NCBI GenBank assembly: GCA_020636095.1
Contig: JACJYN010000008.1
Location: 186,001 to 250,000, forward strand
Source: Lewinellaceae bacterium
GTDB taxonomy: Bacteria > Bacteroidota > Bacteroidia > Chitinophagales > Saprospiraceae
DNA: 64,000 bases
Direction: 5' to 3'
Below are positions 61,199-64,000 of the stretch, one piece after another. The translations under genes were made by a program, and so were the position numbers. The notes beneath the pieces are model-generated. The model saw only the letters and a list, made by a program, of their open reading frames with translations. It was not told the DNA's origin and did no database searches. Every line of letters begins with the position of its first letter. Positions within the stretch are counted from its first letter, which is position 1.

Positions 61199-64000
61199 AT
61201 GAACTTTCCAACAACAATTGCACAAGCGCTGGCGCTTACCTTGCTTTTTTGTAGTTGCAACCCGCAAAATGGTTCCAAAGAGGAGGCCCTCTGGATCATT
61301 TCAGCTCCTGCCGGAAGCCAATACACCAGGATTGATCAATCCGGCAAAACGGTGATCCCCAATGGCAGGTATATTACGCCTGCGGGTAAAAGCATTGTGA
61401 CGGCGCCCCATCCCTATGGATTGACATTGAGCCCGGATGGAAATATTGCGGTTACCGCCAATTCGGGAACCGACCCTTTATCCATTACTATTATCCGCAA
61501 TATCTTATCTCAACTTATGAAGTAGAACGATCCCTCCAGGTATCCACCGACAAAGGCGTATTGGCCTCGGTATTTATGGGGCTGTACTTATCTCCTGACA
61601 ATCAAACCGTATACGTTGCCGGAGGGCAGGAGAACAAGATTTACCTGTTCGATTTAAATTCAGGAGAAAAGACAGGGGCTATTGACTGTTCCTTTGTTTC
61701 TGAAGAAAGGGATTATTCCACGGATATATAGGCGACCTCGTTCTGACGAAAGATGGCAAAACGCTGTATGCCGTAGATCAGATCGGGTTCAGGCTGGTAG
61801 TCGTGGATACCGAAAGCAAAACCCTGAAGCAGTCTGTTCCGGTAGGGCGATATCCTTTGGGGTTGCGCTGTCGCCGGATGAAAAAAGGCTTATGTCGCCA
61901 ATGTGGGGATGTTTGAGTATGCCCTGATCAAAGACAGGTGGGCGAAGAAGCAAGGGTGCAACCCATCGGTTATCCAGCTTTGCATTCGGCTCTGAAGAGA
62001 TGAAGGAGGAATAGAAAATGACACCTATCCATTCCCGTATGAGGATCCCAATGCCCTTGAAGCGTTTTCTGTATTTGTTATTGACATCGAGGATCCGGCA
62101 GCCCTGGAGTCATCGCCAAGATCAAAACCAGTAATCTGGTAGGAGCGTTGGTCGAAGGCATCCTGCCGTCGGGGCAAGCCCGAATTCCTGGTAGCTACCG
62201 ATGAATATGTCTTCGTCAGCAATGGCAACAATGATAATATCTCGGTTATCTCCATTGAGAAAGATACCGTGGTCCATACGATAGCCCTCAAACCCGATAG
62301 CCGGGTAAGGCAATTTCGGGGAGTGATCCCTTTGTAGCATTGAGCCCCGATCAGAAAAGGTTGTATGTGGTAAGATCGGGCATCAATGCCATTGCGGTGG
62401 TCGATGTTTCCAATCAAAAGTTTTGGGGCATATCCTACAGGCTGGTTCCTTCCAAGGTTGAAGTGAGCCCGGATGGGAAAAAACTGGTTATTGCCAACGC
62501 CAAAGTTACGGCAGCGGTACAATGGGGAGCCATTTTGAACGAGTAGGAAGGAAGTTATATCGGTTCCTTAATGAAAGGTACGGTCCAGGTTGTCGACATC
62601 CGGATGAGGAACAACTCCGGAAATGACAGAACAGGTTGTGTCGAATAATTTTCATTTTATCCGGTAGATGACCGGTTTTTGAAAAAGAGCGGAAAACCCC
62701 GTCCCTTTGTTCCGGAGAAAAGGAAAGCCCTATTCGCCATATCGTATTTATTTCCAAAGAAAACAGGACCTATGATGAAGTTTTCGGGCAAATAGAAAAG
62801 GACAAGGTGACCCAACTATTGCCCGGTATGGCAAGGAGGCTTCCTTTCGAATAAGGAAAATACGAAATCCGTTTCTAACGCCACGGTTATGCCCAATCAT
62901 TTGTACTGTACCAGTTCGCCATTTCAGATAACTTCTATGTGGATTCTGACGTTCTGCCGATAGTACCGCTGGCTGGTAAACACCTATCCCAATGAGTGGT
63001 GCGAGACGAGCACGGCAGCCAGCTATGGGGGCAATCGCAACTACCGGGAAAACTCAGGGCGCCGGGGTTTTGCGATGAACGGCGCCGCCAGTCATTTATC
63101 CGGAAGATTACAATGAAGCGGGGTCCATGTGGGATCATTTGAACGCCATAAGGTGGACTTCTACAACTTTGGATTTAGCGTGATGTTTGAGCCGGCACTC
63201 TACAAAGCGGAATACAAATACACCGGCATTCGCCAGTATATCAATTATCCCATGCCGCAACCCTGTATGAACGCAGCTCCAGAACCTACCCCACCTATAA
63301 TATGCGATACCGGACCAGTTCGGATAGTCAGCTCATCAAAGATTTGATGAGAAATGGATCACGGCAAGGATACTATGCCGGAATTGATAACCGTGATTAT
63401 CCCCAACGATCATGGAGCAGGCGAGCGCCCGGATGCGGGTATCCTTTCCGGAAAGCTATATGGTGAACAATGACCTGGCTGTCGTACGCATTGTGGAATA
63501 CCTTCCAGGACACCTGGAAGAATATGCTGATCGTCATCACAGAAGATGATGCTCAGAACGGCGTCGACCATATTGATGCGCACCGCAGTATTCTCCTGGT
63601 CATTTCTGGGTGAAAAGAGTAATGTCAGCCATGTCCATTATAGTTTTGGGAGCCTGTTTAAAACATTCTGGAACATTCTGGCCTGCCGTACTTAAATCAA
63701 TATGATGCCGGGGCTACCAGCCTGGTAGATTTCTTCACCTCCACCCGGATTTCAGCCCTACAACGCGTTAGCGGTAGACAGCCGGATTTTCAACCCTCAA
63801 AAAGCCCTGGACCCTTTTGACGAAGAATTTGACTGGAACGCCCTTGAGAAATCCCGCAGATCGATAATGTGAAGGATATGTATCGGGAAAGCAAGAGCAG
63901 GACGAATACCGGCTGGAAGACAGGGAGAAAAAATAGAACCGTATTTTCGTGGATAAGCCGGAAATCCTTGTACTCACCGCTCATTTACTATCTTGGAAAG
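61199..64000 (+). pseudogene. Beta-propeller / phosphoesterase lipoprotein gene broken by frameshifts
   Basis: It begins with a lipoprotein signal (LLFCSCNPQNGSKEE, Cys near residue 18) and YVTN/YncE-type propeller blades (PYGLTLSPDGNIAVTANSGTDPL). Further blades continue in changing frames: VYVAGGQENKIYLFDLNSG, LVLTKDGKTLYAVDQIGFRL, EYVFVSNGNNDNISVISIEKD, and VALSPDQKRLYVVRSG. A phosphoesterase part follows (IRHIVFISKENRTYDEVFGQ; SHVHYSFGSLFKTFWNILG; DEEFDWNALEKS). Together these match bifunctional YncE/alkaline-phosphatase-like proteins. At least eight frame changes are needed and the gene runs off the right edge. It is either a pseudogene or low-quality sequence. Confidence 0.75.

Overview
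The window reads as chromosomal DNA of a Bacteroidota bacterium, most likely a gliding or filamentous Saprospirales-type organism. The reasons are a very large SprB-repeat cell-surface protein with a type IX secretion (T9SS) sorting tail, a second protein with a gliding-motility-associated C-terminal domain, many lipoproteins, polysaccharide-degrading enzymes, and at least one promoter matching the Bacteroidota consensus (TTTG, 20 nt, TANNTTTG). No rRNA, tRNA, CRISPR array or transposase gene was seen. Taxonomy is inferred from gene content only.

Region 1 (1-16.6 kb): the end of a ROK-family gene, then a minus-strand block of ten genes, read from 15979 down to 701: korA, korB, an 870-residue ferredoxin-tailed protein, rnfB, a 1273-residue protein related to pyruvate:ferredoxin oxidoreductase (PFOR), rnfC, rnfD, rnfG, rnfE and rnfA. 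KorAB should oxidise a 2-oxoacid and reduce ferredoxin (or run in reverse). Rnf would couple ferredoxin/NAD electron transfer to ion pumping. The two large proteins share a C-terminal region that looks like a PFOR thiamine-diphosphate domain without its cofactor motif. They sit between the Kor and Rnf genes and are the best candidate here for an undescribed system: a Kor-Rnf electron-transfer assembly held together by PFOR-derived iron-sulfur proteins.

Region 2 (16.2-30 kb): a 15-bp minisatellite, a Kelch-like lipoprotein and a 3847-residue surface protein with 21 SprB-type repeats, an exact 514-bp internal duplication and an older duplication of about 740 residues.

Region 3 (30-44 kb): outer-membrane and secreted proteins of unknown role, a cyclase-family lipoprotein, a GNAT acetyltransferase, a DEAD-box helicase with a DbpA-like RNA-binding tail, an alpha-glucan phosphorylase, proline dehydrogenase and a helical-repeat protein.

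Region 4 (44-60.5 kb): an intergenic stretch with one strong and one weaker small-RNA candidate, a GH2 beta-mannosidase, a YceI / degenerate beta-lactamase / AraC group, a sulfatase, a GH53 endo-galactanase with a SusE-like gene remnant next to it, a bestrophin-type channel, a gliding-CTD protein and a GlgA-like glycosyltransferase. Glycogen metabolism is represented at both ends of this stretch (phosphorylase at 39 kb, synthase-like enzyme at 59 kb).

Region 5 (60.8-64 kb): a VapC toxin remnant and a beta-propeller/phosphoesterase gene broken by many frameshifts. Several of the frameshifts look like one base lost from a short homopolymer, so this end is either decaying or poorly sequenced.

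Intergenic DNA carries several families of inverted and dispersed repeats, described individually.
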